Shown here one piece after another: positions 40,989 through 49,356 of a stretch of 64,000 bases of DNA (positions are counted from its first letter, which is position 1; every line of letters starts with the position of its first letter). The DNA lies in contig JASJAO010000001.1 in the NCBI GenBank assembly GCA_030066975.1, positions 1 through 64,000 of the forward strand, read 5' to 3'. Source of the stretch: Henriciella sp. GTDB lineage: Bacteria > Pseudomonadota > Alphaproteobacteria > Caulobacterales > Hyphomonadaceae. The notes beneath the pieces were generated by a model. That model did no database searches. It was not told where the DNA came from and saw only the letters and a list, made by a program, of their open reading frames with translations. Both the position numbers and the translations under genes were made by a program.

Positions 40989-41870
40989 ATGAAACTTCTG
41001 CGCGCGGCAACCGTAACGGTTTCTGATCTCAATCGAACGCAAGATCTCTATGCCACGTTCTTTGACTATAGTGTGGTCGAGCAAGGCAGGATTGGCGACG
41101 ATCTGGCCGCAAGCTGGGGCGCACCGAACTCGGCGGGCTGTTCCTACAGCGTAATGCAACCCAAGTCCGGAGCCGACATCTTTCTGCGTTTCATCGAACA
41201 GCCCGCCGTTGAAGGCTTCAAGGCCCTGCGGTCCTATGGCTGGAACGCGATTGAGATCTGCGTTCAGGACGTGATGGCGGTGAATGCACGCATGCTGGAC
41301 AGCCCGTTCGAGATTATCGGTCCGCCCAACAAAATCCCGGGCCTTGATGCCATTCACCCCATGCAGGTCAAAGGCCCGGACGAAGAGATCGTCTACCTGA
41401 CTCAGATCAATGATGACTTGCCGGAGTACAATCTGCCGCGCGCCGGAAGCCTGATCGACAAACTATTCATTCTGGTGATGGGCAATTCCGATATGGATCG
41501 CGCTTCGGCCTGGATGCAGGAGAAATGCGGTCTGGCTTTCGGGCGTGAGATGGAAATTCCCTACACAATGATTGCCAAAGCCTACGGCACCCCGCTCGAT
41601 GAGTTGCATCGCATCTGCACGCTGATCCACGACAAGGACGTCTTTCTGGAATTGGATCAGTATCCGGAGGCAGCGATCCAGCGCCCGCACCATGAGGGCA
41701 TGCTTGTGCCGGGCTGTGCGATTGGCACGCTGTTCCACCCCGACTTCGACGCGCTGCCTGGCCCGTGGCTGACCGCGCCAACTGTGCGGGATGGCGCAAT
41801 CTACAAAGGCAAACGCGTCGGCGTCCTGAAAGATCCGGATGGGACGCTTATCGAAATGGTCGAAGGATAA
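40989..41870 (+). CDS. VOC/glyoxalase-family protein, two domains
   Basis: 293 residues from ATG 40989, where AAAGGG lies upstream; an alternative start at 40950 is just 4 bp from the operator. Two VOC modules: LLRAATVTVSDLNRTQDLYATFFDY at the N-terminus and LFILVMGNSDMDRASAWMQEK from about residue 160, ending LKDPDGTLIEMVEG. Cytoplasmic, unlike the two lipoprotein VOC proteins. Could be an extradiol-type dioxygenase or isomerase; metal ligands not confirmed. First of three coupled plus genes. Confidence 0.8.
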   Translation: MKLLRAATVTVSDLNRTQDLYATFFDYSVVEQGRIGDDLAASWGAPNSAGCSYSVMQPKSGADIFLRFIEQPAVEGFKALRSYGWNAIEICVQDVMAVNARMLDSPFEIIGPPNKIPGLDAIHPMQVKGPDEEIVYLTQINDDLPEYNLPRAGSLIDKLFILVMGNSDMDRASAWMQEKCGLAFGREMEIPYTMIAKAYGTPLDELHRICTLIHDKDVFLELDQYPEAAIQRPHHEGMLVPGCAIGTLFHPDFDALPGPWLTAPTVRDGAIYKGKRVGVLKDPDGTLIEMVEG

Positions 41871-41873
41871 GGC

Positions 41874-42887
41874 ATGAAGCTTGGCACCCTAAAACACGCG
41901 ATTGATCACAAGCCCGTCGCCGATGATTTCGCGATCATCGAAGCAGATCGCCCCACATGCCCTGAGAACGGTATTCTCGTTCGGGTCGTACATCTTTCGC
42001 TCGACCCTTATGTCGGTTCGCGTTTGCGTGGACGCCACATGGGCGAACCGGCTCCGGAGCCGATGAAAAGGGCCATCCCCGGCGCGATTGTCGGTCAGGT
42101 CATTGAAAGCGAGGCAGCGGGCTTTGCTGAAGGCGACTGGGTCCACGCCATGGAAGGCGGCTGGCAGGAATATGTTGCCCTGAGCGCGAGTGAAGCGCGC
42201 AAGATCGATCCGAGCGTGGCGCCGCTTGCCGCCCATGCTGGTGTGCTTGGCATGCCGGGTCTCACCGCTTGGGCCGGTATCACCCAGCTCGCGAAAGTCG
42301 GCGCTGGTGACACCGTCCTGATCGACGCAGCGGCGGGCCCGGTTGGCGGTACGGTCGGACAGATCGCACGCATCAAGGGCGCAGACCGCGTCGTCGGGAT
42401 TGCGGGGGGCCCTGAAAAGTGCGCACTCGTCACCGGCGCTTACGGATTCGATGCCTGTATCGATTATAAAACCGATGGCTGGCGCGAGCGCCTGGCCGAC
42501 GCCCTGCCGGATGGCCTGTCGGTCTTCTTTGAGAACGTATCGGCCGACATGGCCATGCTCGCCCTCACCCATGCACGGCTTTATGCCCGCGGTGTCCTCT
42601 GCGGTCTGGTCGACGCCTATCACACTGACACGCAGAGCCAGCATCCTCTCAATGCGGGCCTCATCATCGGCAAGCGCGCGCAGCTGTCAGGTCTAGTCGT
42701 CTATGACTTCTATCCCCGTTGGGATGAGTACATAGCTGAAGCCGCACCCTGGATCGCCAGTGGTCAGCTGAAATTTGCAGAAGATCGCGCAGGCGGCCTG
42801 GAGCAGGCCCCTGCCCTGTTCGAGCGTCTGATGAACGGCAAGAATAAAGGCAAGGCGGTCGTCACCGTCGCTCCGGAACAGGTATGA
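41874..42887 (+). CDS. Zinc-independent MDR oxidoreductase (PTGR/CurA-like)
   Basis: 337 residues with NADPH-binding AAAGPVGGTVGQIARIKGA and GIAGGPEKCALV, and the leukotriene/curcumin reductase-like blocks LSLDPYVGSRLRG and GLTAWAGITQLAKVG. Reduces alpha,beta-unsaturated carbonyls with NADPH. It follows the VOC gene by 3 bp and overlaps the hydrolase gene (ATGA), so a CurA-like reductase, alpha/beta hydrolase and VOC protein act in one unit. Operator site 7 controls it. Confidence 0.9.
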   Translation: MKLGTLKHAIDHKPVADDFAIIEADRPTCPENGILVRVVHLSLDPYVGSRLRGRHMGEPAPEPMKRAIPGAIVGQVIESEAAGFAEGDWVHAMEGGWQEYVALSASEARKIDPSVAPLAAHAGVLGMPGLTAWAGITQLAKVGAGDTVLIDAAAGPVGGTVGQIARIKGADRVVGIAGGPEKCALVTGAYGFDACIDYKTDGWRERLADALPDGLSVFFENVSADMAMLALTHARLYARGVLCGLVDAYHTDTQSQHPLNAGLIIGKRAQLSGLVVYDFYPRWDEYIAEAAPWIASGQLKFAEDRAGGLEQAPALFERLMNGKNKGKAVVTVAPEQV

Positions 42888-43693
42888 CCGTCCGTAAAGC
42901 CTATATCGACGGGACACATGGCCAAATCCACTTTCGGGTTGCGGAAGCGAAAACGGACGCGGGTAAGCCGCCTCTGATCTGTTTGCATCAGAGTCCCAAA
43001 TGCGGTCTGGAATTCGAGACGTTCATGCAGGTTGCAAGCCGTGACCGGCGTGTGATTGCACCCGATTATCCAGGATACGGAATGTCGGATGCCGCCCCGT
43101 CCGAGGCAGAGACGACAATCCCGATGTACGCGCGGGAGATGTGGCGCATGGCCGATGCGATCGGCCTGGAAACCGTAGACTTGTTCGGCAATCACACTGG
43201 GGCGAAAGTTGCGGCCGAAATGGCAACGCAACAGGGCGATCGGGTCCATGCGATTGCGATGATTTCAGCGGCCATTCTCACCGACGAAGAGCGTGAGATG
43301 TTCAAGGACATGTTCACGCCCATTCCGCTTGATAAGGAGAATACCCGGTTTCGGGTGAGTTGGGAGCGGATTATCGAGCGTCAGGGGCCAGGGCAGACGC
43401 TGGAGATGATGGACCGGTCCATGTACATGAACATGATGGGCGGCGAGGCTTACGAATGGGGCCATGTTGCCGCCTTTGCTTGGGGCAAACCGTTTGACGA
43501 CGCGCTCACCCGGCTGCCGCACCGGATTACTTTGCTGAACCCGACCGACGACCTCACCGAATGCACACGCCGCGCTGCACCGCTTCTGCGCAATGGCGAA
43601 GTCATCGAGTGCCCGCAATGGGGCTACGGCTTCATGGATGCGTTCCCTGAAGACGTCGCGGATCTGGTGCTAGAAAAGCTCGACGCGTCCTAG
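42884..43693 (+). CDS. Alpha/beta-hydrolase-fold protein with His at the nucleophile elbow
   Basis: 269 residues. Oxyanion-region ICLHQSPKCGLEFETF and VIAPDYPGYGMSDAAP are typical of the fold. The nucleophile elbow, normally G-x-S/C/D-x-G, reads FGNHTGAKVAAEM, so the expected Ser is His104. The fold otherwise looks intact. Either a catalytically different hydrolase subfamily or a binding protein. Partner of the MDR reductase and VOC gene. Its stop overlaps the convergent MFS gene by 4 bp. Confidence 0.82.
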   Translation: MTVRKAYIDGTHGQIHFRVAEAKTDAGKPPLICLHQSPKCGLEFETFMQVASRDRRVIAPDYPGYGMSDAAPSEAETTIPMYAREMWRMADAIGLETVDLFGNHTGAKVAAEMATQQGDRVHAIAMISAAILTDEEREMFKDMFTPIPLDKENTRFRVSWERIIERQGPGQTLEMMDRSMYMNMMGGEAYEWGHVAAFAWGKPFDDALTRLPHRITLLNPTDDLTECTRRAAPLLRNGEVIECPQWGYGFMDAFPEDVADLVLEKLDAS

Positions 43694-45252
43694 GCGTGAC
43701 CAGTTTCCACGGTCTCTTCCGCTTCGGTGAGAGCGTCATCTAGGTCGCTCTCGTGGCCATACTTATACTTGCCGAGGAAGAGAAGCGGGATCGTAAAGGC
43801 GAACAGTAACAGCGCCGATTTGGTCAGGGTGAAGGCCCAATCCTGACCGGTTAGAAGACCGGTCTCCAATCCCATGAGAGACAGGCCGCGGCCATCAGCG
43901 ATATTTGTCATGATGGATGGCCCCAGCCCCGCACCCAGCGCAAAGAAGCCGTAAATCGCGCCATAGATGGCCGAATAGGATTTCATGCCGAAATATTTCG
44001 ACACCATGTAGGCCATAAAGTCATATTCAACGCCCGCCCCAAATCCGATCATCAGGATGGCGATGGTCGCGGTCGTTACGGAGACGTCCGGCTGCCCTAG
44101 CAAATGCAGCGCAATTGCCGGTGAAGCGAGGAATACGAAAGCCACACCCGGTGCCCAGAAGCGATCGATCAGATAGCCACCAATGATCCGCCCACCCAGG
44201 ACCGCCAATCCGGTCAAGGTCGCAAGACCAACCGCTTCATTCATTCCCATGCCGGTTGTCGTCAGGACACGCTCAATGTTCGGAATGACCGCTCCAATCG
44301 CGTAGGAGATCGGCACAAAGCAAATTGCCAGCAACCAGAAGCGCCAGGTCTTAAGGGCCTCCCCAAGCATCATACCGGGAAGTTCAACGCGTTCTGAGTT
44401 TGCGCTTTGCACCGGCGCTGTCTTGATGTTGAGGACCATCATCATCACGGTCGGGACAAATACGAGCAGGGAAAATCCGACGGCCATAATGTATTCAAGC
44501 CGCCAGCCATTCTCTGAGGCGAGCGGCAGAACTTGGCGCATCACAATCCAGACAAGTCCAATCGTCCCTACTAAGGCGATCGCGAGAATTGGAAGTTTGT
44601 ACTGAGTGGACTTGGCGTCGCGCGCCGGAGTATCGTTCAGATCACGAAGGCCGAGCCAGACAATCGGCAAAGCAATCACCAGCGGCAACAGCCCCAACAG
44701 GACATAGGCGCTTCGCCATCCTGATCCGGCGACGAAATGCCAGTCTGGATTGGAAACGATATATTGCGCGAAAAACTTCGCCAGCGCCCCAAACACGCCC
44801 GTGGCGATCAAGGCGATCCCGAGCGCAATTCCACGATTCTTGTCAAACCAGTTGGCGACCGGACGGGTGAAGGTGATCGGCAGTGTACCTGCTCCGGCAA
44901 ACGCGAGGACCAGCCAAAGCACGATGTAAAGCGACTTCGAGCCCGTATTGAGCGCCAGCGCCATCATCGCGAAACTGAACGTCACCACGGAAATCAAGGC
45001 AACGCGTCTCGCGCCGTAGCGTTCGGCAAGGATCCCGATAATTGGTGAAGCCGCGAAGGCACCGAACGTATAGATGGCCAGCGCATTCAAGATATCGCCC
45101 GGTGTCCACCCCATCGGCCCAAACTCCTGGAGCAGGGGCGGGATCATGACGCCAATCGTATAGAAGGGGAGCGGCGACAGGCCGAGACCAACCCCGACCG
45201 CGGCAGCAGATAGCACCGGCCAACCGCGCTTGAATTCGCCGTCCTGCACCAT
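43690..45252 (-). CDS. Major-facilitator-superfamily permease
   Basis: 520 residues with about 12 transmembrane helices, from ATG 45252 with GGAGG upstream; the open frame to 45414 has no good start. Characteristic MFS loop after TM2: GILAERYGARRVALISVV. A TM6-7 cytoplasmic loop and a C-terminal part with VGLATLTGLAVLGGRIIGG follow. The subgroup resembles oxalate:formate or monocarboxylate permeases. It would move the substrate or an intermediate across the inner membrane. Operator site 8 lies between it and the divergent amine oxidase. Confidence 0.9.
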   Translation of the reverse strand: MVQDGEFKRGWPVLSAAAVGVGLGLSPLPFYTIGVMIPPLLQEFGPMGWTPGDILNALAIYTFGAFAASPIIGILAERYGARRVALISVVTFSFAMMALALNTGSKSLYIVLWLVLAFAGAGTLPITFTRPVANWFDKNRGIALGIALIATGVFGALAKFFAQYIVSNPDWHFVAGSGWRSAYVLLGLLPLVIALPIVWLGLRDLNDTPARDAKSTQYKLPILAIALVGTIGLVWIVMRQVLPLASENGWRLEYIMAVGFSLLVFVPTVMMMVLNIKTAPVQSANSERVELPGMMLGEALKTWRFWLLAICFVPISYAIGAVIPNIERVLTTTGMGMNEAVGLATLTGLAVLGGRIIGGYLIDRFWAPGVAFVFLASPAIALHLLGQPDVSVTTATIAILMIGFGAGVEYDFMAYMVSKYFGMKSYSAIYGAIYGFFALGAGLGPSIMTNIADGRGLSLMGLETGLLTGQDWAFTLTKSALLLFAFTIPLLFLGKYKYGHESDLDDALTEAEETVETGHA

Positions 45253-45305
45253 GAAATCCTCCAGAGTGTTCAAATCGCTCTTGGCGAGCCTCGGTTCCTG
45301 AGGTC

Positions 45306-45321
45306 TATTGGTATATCTTTT
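45306..45321. promoter_or_regulatory. GATATATC operator, site 8 (degenerate)
   Basis: TATTGGTATATCTTTT matches 12 of 16 symmetric consensus positions. Sits between the divergent MFS and amine-oxidase genes. Confidence 0.6.
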
Positions 45322-45347
45322 CCAGCGGGCGTCGAGGAAAATCTGAT

Positions 45348-46754
45348 ATGCAACTGACGAGACGTGATTTTGTCGCGCTAGGTAGTCTGGCTCTGACTGC
45401 GAGTTGTGCACCAAGCATACGCCCCGGACAGGATGCAGACGTGCTGATCCTCGGCGCGGGTCTTGCGGGTCTGCATGCAGCGCGCATGCTGGAAACGGAC
45501 GGTTTCAAGGTTGTGGTTCTGGAGGCGAGTGAACGAATTGGCGGGCGGATGTGGACCCTGGATGACTTGCCCGGTCGCCCGGAAGCCGGAGGCCAGCAAG
45601 TCGGTCAATCCTATGCCCGCATCCGGTCAACAGCCCTCGATCTCGGCCTGAAGGTTGTGCCCCCTCCGCCGGGACGGTCGCGCGACAAAACCATGGTCCT
45701 GAACGGGCGGACCTTTGATGCGCGCGAATGGGCTTTGGCGCCGGACAATCCCTTCCCGGAAGACTTCAAACGCGCAACACCGGACACCGCTCTGTTCATG
45801 GCGGCCGCCCGTCAAAACCCGCTGGTGGATCAGTATGCCTGGCGGGAAGTGGGCGAGGAGTTTGATATCAGCGCGGACGCCTTTCTTGAAGCAGCCGGAT
45901 TCGACGCCGCCTCGCGCGGGCTGTGTAATATCGCCCTGAACGCCAATGAGCTCAGCACTTATTCGATGCTCAATCTATGGCGCACTCTCGCCTTGTTTTC
46001 GCTCGATTCCGCCTCCGGTCCATCAGAGGAAATCGAAGGTGGATCACAGCGCTTACCGGAAGCCATGGCCGCGAGCCTCAGTGAGGGCGCATTGCAAACC
46101 GGGCGGACAGTCTCCGCGATCCAGGTCAAGGCGGATGGGGTTGAGGTCTATGCGGACGGACAGACCTATCGGGCTCCATTTGCAATCAGCACCTTGCCCT
46201 TCCCGGTTCTGCGGCAACTCGACTTCGAGCTGCCTGACAGCACTGCGCCCATCCAGCCGATCATTGACCAAATGTCCTACACACAGATCCAGCAGGTGCA
46301 TCTGGAGCTGGAGAGTAGTCCGACGGACGACTTGCCCCTGATGATGTGGACCGACACGCCGATTGAGCGGGTTTTTCCCGTGCGCAACGGATCAGGTGAA
46401 ACCGTGGCTCTAACCTGTTGGATCAATGGCACAGGCATCCGGCGGACCACCAGTGATGGAGATTGGAAAGCGTTGGCGGAGCAGACCCTTGCGGACACAC
46501 GCGGCATCAAAGCCAAGGCGCATAAAGTCGTGCGCTGGGATCAAGACCAAACCTTGAGTGGCGGCGCCTACATGCATTGGGCGCCAGGACAGATTCAGCC
46601 CTGGGCCGAGCGGGTGACCCACCCCGCCGGTCGCCTCCATTTTGCCGGTGAACATACATCCTACCTCCACACCGGCATGGAAGGCGCGATGGAATCCGGG
46701 GAACGGGCGGCTTATGCGATCATGGAAGCCGCAGCAGGGGCTGCCGCGTCATAA
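45348..46754 (+). CDS. Tat-exported FAD amine oxidase-like flavoprotein
   Basis: 468 residues. Tat motif [16 protein letters not shown] with a following Cys, so a Tat lipoprotein is possible. FAD-binding [17 protein letters not shown] (GxGxxG) and [15 protein letters not shown], then C-terminal [22 protein letters not shown] typical of monoamine-oxidase/L-amino-acid-oxidase flavoproteins. Oxidises an amine or, in relatives, a C-C bond in the periplasm. Operator site 8 is 27 bp upstream. The end overlaps the convergent PLP enzyme gene by 43 bp. Confidence 0.88.
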   Translation: MQLTRRDFVALGSLALTASCAPSIRPGQDADVLILGAGLAGLHAARMLETDGFKVVVLEASERIGGRMWTLDDLPGRPEAGGQQVGQSYARIRSTALDLGLKVVPPPPGRSRDKTMVLNGRTFDAREWALAPDNPFPEDFKRATPDTALFMAAARQNPLVDQYAWREVGEEFDISADAFLEAAGFDAASRGLCNIALNANELSTYSMLNLWRTLALFSLDSASGPSEEIEGGSQRLPEAMAASLSEGALQTGRTVSAIQVKADGVEVYADGQTYRAPFAISTLPFPVLRQLDFELPDSTAPIQPIIDQMSYTQIQQVHLELESSPTDDLPLMMWTDTPIERVFPVRNGSGETVALTCWINGTGIRRTTSDGDWKALAEQTLADTRGIKAKAHKVVRWDQDQTLSGGAYMHWAPGQIQPWAERVTHPAGRLHFAGEHTSYLHTGMEGAMESGERAAYAIMEAAAGAAAS

Positions 46755-47788
46755 GGCACACTTTCAAAGCCGATCAGCTCAACATCCGGAGCGAGATAGG
46801 CTGGTTGAACAGGTTCGCGGCGCGCGAGATCGGTCGAGAGGTACTTCTTGTTGTCATCGCAGAAAACAGTGGCGACCCTGGCCGCGCCGCCGAGTTGATC
46901 CTGAACCTTCAGCGCGCCGATCAAATTAGCCCCTGATGAGATGCCGACGGCAAGGCCGAGCTCGGTTGCAAGTCTCTGGGCCATAATGATCGCATCGCCG
47001 TCGTGGGCAGAAATCACGGCATCCAGTTCATCAAGTTTGACGATCGACGGAATGAAGTCATCCGATACGCCTTGAATGCGGTGTGAGCCGGTCTTGTAAC
47101 CGGTCGACAGCGTGGGAGACTCAGCAGGTTCCAAAGGATGGATACTCACATTTGGCACCACGCGACGCAGGGCACGCCCAACCCCCATAATCGTGCCGCC
47201 GGTGCCAACCCCGGCAATAAAGGCGTCAGGGGCTACATTGATGGAGGCCAGCTGACTGAGCAGTTCCGGGCCCGTTGTCGCCTCGTGGGCATTGCAGTTT
47301 TCACAATTGGCAAACTGGCAAGGCAGGAACACATCGTCCCGTTCAGCCGCAAGGGCCTCCGTTGCCGCGATGGCCCCGAGAAAGCCACCTTCTTCGCGGC
47401 TGACCAGGTGCAGATCGGCCCCGAGCGATCTCAACAGAGACTTGCGCTCGTCGCTCATCCAGTCTGGCATATAGATGTGCACTGGGTGCCCCAGCGCCCG
47501 GCCAAGCGAGGCGATCGCTATGCCCGCATTGCCGCTGGTCGCCTCGGCAATCGTGTCGCCGGGCTTAAGGGCGCCACTTTCATAAGCACAGCGCAAGATG
47601 TTCAGCGCCATACGGTCTTTGATGCTGCCGGTGAGATTATAGTGTTCGGCCTTGGCGAAGATCACGCGTCGTTCGCCTTTCCAGCGCAGATGAAGCGCCA
47701 AGAGCGGCGTCCGTCCAATCATTCCGGCGAGCGCGTTGAACCGCTTCTGCTCACAGAACTCAACCGGATCAGAACCTGAGAAAGCCAT
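46712..47788 (-). CDS. PLP-dependent cysteine synthase/CBS-family protein
   Basis: 358 residues from ATG 47788, with AAGGAG upstream. PLP Lys in [16 protein letters not shown], phosphate loop [18 protein letters not shown], and [16 protein letters not shown]. Family members include cysteine synthase, threonine/serine dehydratases and specialised desulfhydrases. Divergent from an Lrp/AsnC regulator with a palindrome at 47829-47845, an arrangement typical of amino-acid or cysteine-handling genes. Confidence 0.9.
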   Translation of the reverse strand: MAFSGSDPVEFCEQKRFNALAGMIGRTPLLALHLRWKGERRVIFAKAEHYNLTGSIKDRMALNILRCAYESGALKPGDTIAEATSGNAGIAIASLGRALGHPVHIYMPDWMSDERKSLLRSLGADLHLVSREEGGFLGAIAATEALAAERDDVFLPCQFANCENCNAHEATTGPELLSQLASINVAPDAFIAGVGTGGTIMGVGRALRRVVPNVSIHPLEPAESPTLSTGYKTGSHRIQGVSDDFIPSIVKLDELDAVISAHDGDAIIMAQRLATELGLAVGISSGANLIGALKVQDQLGGAARVATVFCDDNKKYLSTDLARREPVQPAYLAPDVELIGFESVPYDAAAPAAASMIA

Positions 47789-47828
47789 CACATACTCCTT
47801 GATGCAGAGCATATCCCGGGTGGAACCG

Positions 47829-47845
47829 AATATCATTATGATATT
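47829..47845. promoter_or_regulatory. Near-palindrome AATATCAT-TATGATATT, possible Lrp/AsnC site
   Basis: 17-bp, 7-bp arms (AATATCA/TGATATT) with a TTA centre in the divergent region between the PLP enzyme and Lrp genes. Related in A/T composition to but not identical with the GATATATC element. Confidence 0.5.
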
Positions 47846-47895
47846 TCGTTTTTATACGCGTACTTTGCTAATATTTTTCGATATACTCCCCAACC

Positions 47896-48354
47896 ATGAG
47901 AAGTATTGATGATACCGATCGCCAGATTCTGCGGCTCCTACAGACGGATGCCACGACCTCTCTTGAGACCATCGCCGAGCGGCTAAGCGTCTCGGTCAAT
48001 ACGTGCTGGCGCCGGGTCAGACGGCTTGAAGAGGACGGTGTCATTCAAGCTCGCGTGGCGATTTGTGATCCCGATAAACTTGATGTGGGGCAGACGGTTT
48101 TCGTCGCCATCAGAACCAGCGATCACTCATCCGCCTGGCTCGACACATTCGCCAAAACCGTCACTGAGATACCTGAAGTGGTGGAGTTCTACAGGATGGC
48201 GGGCGATGTCGACTATCTGCTCAAAGTCGCCGTGCGCTCGGTTGCGGACTATGACCGGGTTTACAAAACGCTGATTTCAAAACTCGAAATCGCTGATGTC
48301 AGCGCGACATTCGCTATGGAATGTCTCAAGAACACCACCAGGTTGCCGATCTAA
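47896..48354 (+). CDS. Lrp/AsnC-family transcriptional regulator
   Basis: 152 residues: IDDTDRQILRLLQTDATTSLE, ERLSVSVNTCWRRVRRLEEDG (helix-turn-helix), then a RAM effector domain with VEFYRMAGDVDYLLKVAVRS and DYDRVYKTLISKLE. Local regulator, probably of the divergent PLP gene in response to an amino acid. Its stop lies 3 bp from the convergent CpcT-like gene. Confidence 0.93.
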   Translation: MRSIDDTDRQILRLLQTDATTSLETIAERLSVSVNTCWRRVRRLEEDGVIQARVAICDPDKLDVGQTVFVAIRTSDHSSAWLDTFAKTVTEIPEVVEFYRMAGDVDYLLKVAVRSVADYDRVYKTLISKLEIADVSATFAMECLKNTTRLPI

Positions 48355-48357
48355 CAC

Positions 48358-49299
48358 CTACTCGTCGTTCACCGGCGGGGTATAGGTGCAGCTTGCCTGT
48401 AACCAGCGCAGATTGATGCCGATGCGATCTGCGCCGCCCTCCGTCCAGGCATAGGAGACAGCCCGATCACTGTCGCCTTCCATGACATAGAGGGTGAGGG
48501 ATGGGCGATTGGTGCCATAGGGCCAGTCCACATTGCGAAGCCGCAAGCGGATCCGACGCGGTTCGGGCTCGTCGGACATCAGCTCAGCTTCACCGCCCTG
48601 ATCGTGGAGTTTCACGCCGCGGCGAAAATCCCAGTCGCGCATACCTTCGCCAGAGTCGCCGTGCTCCGCGCCACGAAGGATCGCCGTCCAGCACTCAAAC
48701 GGACGGGCCCGGCGCAAACGGGCTTCGATCGTATTGTTCCCTCGGCTTGAGGTGACCCAGAAATCGTTCTCAGACAAGGTCAGGGTCGCCTCAAGCGGTC
48801 CCCCTTCCGCTGGGCGAGGGAACAGCGCGTCGCATCCCACTCCTTCAGCTTTACCCTGAAACTGCGCCCCCTGACGATGCCAAAGCACATGGCAATCCAT
48901 CGGTGTGGGCGCGAGCACGCCACCGGACGTGGAGACCGATTGCCGGATCGCCTGCCTGTCACTGTCGATTGTGAATGTGTGGATCAGCGTCGCGGGGGGC
49001 TCTCCATCGACACTGCGGGTCGCTTGAAAGACGGCCTGACCTGCGCTCAACTCTTCACCGGCGGCAAGTGTCGCAGGCACGATCTCAATATGCTGTCGCG
49101 GGGCAACCTGATCGAGATCCATGCCAGCAGCCTCAGCGAAAAAGGCATGCCGGTCACTGTCCCAACGCCCTTCAAACAAGGCCGTCAGTTCGCCAAAGTC
49201 TTTCTCAAGCCAACCCGGAACGGTGTTGTCCTGTGCAGCGGCCTGCAAACAAAACGCCGCCGTGCCAAACAGCACCAAAAGTTTCGATATGGGCTTCAT
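48358..49299 (-). CDS. Exported protein resembling CpcT/CpeT bilin lyases
   Basis: 313 residues. Signal peptide LLVLFGTAAFCLQAAAQDN. The middle has the CpcT/CpeT-type pattern: ELTALFEGRWDSDRHAFFAEA, VFQATRSVDGEPPATLIHTF, MDCHVLWHRQGAQFQGKAEG and VGCDALFPRPAEGGPLEATL. In cyanobacteria these beta-barrels attach phycobilins; non-photosynthetic homologues are uncharacterised and could bind a tetrapyrrole or other hydrophobic ligand. Exported here, unlike cyanobacterial ones. It ends 57 bp from the second TonB receptor stop and may be co-transcribed with it. Family match is moderate. Confidence 0.55.
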   Translation of the reverse strand: MKPISKLLVLFGTAAFCLQAAAQDNTVPGWLEKDFGELTALFEGRWDSDRHAFFAEAAGMDLDQVAPRQHIEIVPATLAAGEELSAGQAVFQATRSVDGEPPATLIHTFTIDSDRQAIRQSVSTSGGVLAPTPMDCHVLWHRQGAQFQGKAEGVGCDALFPRPAEGGPLEATLTLSENDFWVTSSRGNNTIEARLRRARPFECWTAILRGAEHGDSGEGMRDWDFRRGVKLHDQGGEAELMSDEPEPRRIRLRLRNVDWPYGTNRPSLTLYVMEGDSDRAVSYAWTEGGADRIGINLRWLQASCTYTPPVNDE

Positions 49300-49356
49300 G
49301 CCAATGTCTCCCAGATCTCCAGGCCTTTGATGCTGTCGGCAGCTGAGTTCGGCGCG

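Noticed and set aside
47829-47845. Counting AATATCATTATGATATT as a 14th GATATATC site
   Set aside because: The core spacing differs (ATCATTATGAT), so it is more likely an Lrp/AsnC site.
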